63,715 bases of DNA from an uncultured Lachnospiraceae bacterium (GTDB taxonomy: Bacteria; Bacillota; Clostridia; Lachnospirales; Lachnospiraceae). Made by a program: the position numbers and the translations under genes. The notes under the pieces were generated by a model. The model saw only the letters and a program-made list of their open reading frames with translations, had not been told where the DNA came from and did not search any database. The first letter of the stretch is position 1. Each line of letters begins with the position of its first letter. Shown here in pieces: positions 63,553 to 63,715 of this stretch. The stretch spans positions 1 through 63,715 of the forward strand of contig CAMVHB010000007.1 of the NCBI GenBank assembly GCA_947167155.1, read 5' to 3'.

Positions 63553-63658
63553 AATTGTGGTCACTATCCGCGGTTTTGTCAATAATAGTCAACATTAAAC
63601 TGTTTCCCTGCAGGAATCCCTGTATTTATTTTTGACTGTAATAATGATGCCAGCTGCT

Positions 63659-63715
63659 TTATTTTTCCATTCCCAGCCACTGTATAAAGGCTGTCTTGTC
63701 GCTGCTGTTATATCC
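63659..63715 (-). CDS. C-terminal end of a gene cut by the window edge
   Basis: A frame open to the right edge codes for eighteen residues ending FIQWLGMEK before a TAA stop. It is too short to assign. It may be the 3' end of a minus-strand gene that lies beyond the window. Confidence 0.3.
   Translation of the reverse strand, partial: GYNSSDKTAFIQWLGMEK

Overview
The window looks like ordinary chromosome from an anaerobic Clostridia, most likely a Lachnospiraceae relative. The clues are AddAB, a SufCBDSU operon, discriminating GlnRS and GluRS genes together, an NfnAB pair, a long BadF/HgdB-type activase, and several families I know mainly from that group (DUF5716, DUF5717, DUF4364, DUF1292, DUF6465, DUF5662). 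I see no tRNA, rRNA, CRISPR array, insertion sequence, phage or plasmid gene. Nearly all genes lie on the minus strand; the plus-strand exceptions are the DUF1292 gene, an aminotransferase, the BadF-type gene, and malic enzyme with DUF4364.

Layout from left to right. Positions 1-5410 hold the end of a ComM-type ATPase, a small lipoprotein, trpS, a DUF5662 gene and a GlgX-like protein that has lost its catalytic residues. After a divergent DUF1292 gene and a DHHW-family membrane protein comes a tight six-gene run read right to left from 17395 to 7224: DUF5717, an Hsp70-like DUF5716 ATPase, a TPR-like protein, a coiled-coil membrane protein, gltX and a UvrD-like helicase. A 164-bp near-perfect palindrome separates an aminotransferase (plus) from a second long run (29832 to 18767): rhomboid-like protein, glnS, DUF2225, glmM, argS, two CobW-type GTPases (one His-rich, one fused to a YcgQ-type domain), and NfnA/NfnB. 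A 1415-residue activase follows on the plus strand.

From 36438 leftward is htpG, preceded by a DUF6465 gene with a histone-like Lys/Ala tail. From 50484 to 37093 is a nine-gene run: sufC-sufB-sufD-sufS-sufU, a small membrane protein, addB, addA and a PrsA-like lipoprotein. AddB keeps the four cysteines of its iron-sulfur cluster, so the run joins cluster assembly to a cluster-dependent repair enzyme. Then come prfA, prmC, rpmE and rho. rho and the divergent malic enzyme gene appear to share one palindromic -35 box. The right end carries DUF4364, a membrane-anchored PIG-L deacetylase, a 51-residue small protein, a GH13 amylase, pyruvate kinase, membrane proteins, a deoxyinosine glycosylase, a methyltransferase and a gene end cut by the window edge.

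The best candidates for something undescribed are the DUF5717/DUF5716/TPR/coiled-coil cassette, the Suf-AddAB super-operon, the shared-hexamer divergent promoter, the palindromic element at 18596-18759 and the GTPase-YcgQ fusion. All functions are read from sequence motifs by eye; no database search was run.
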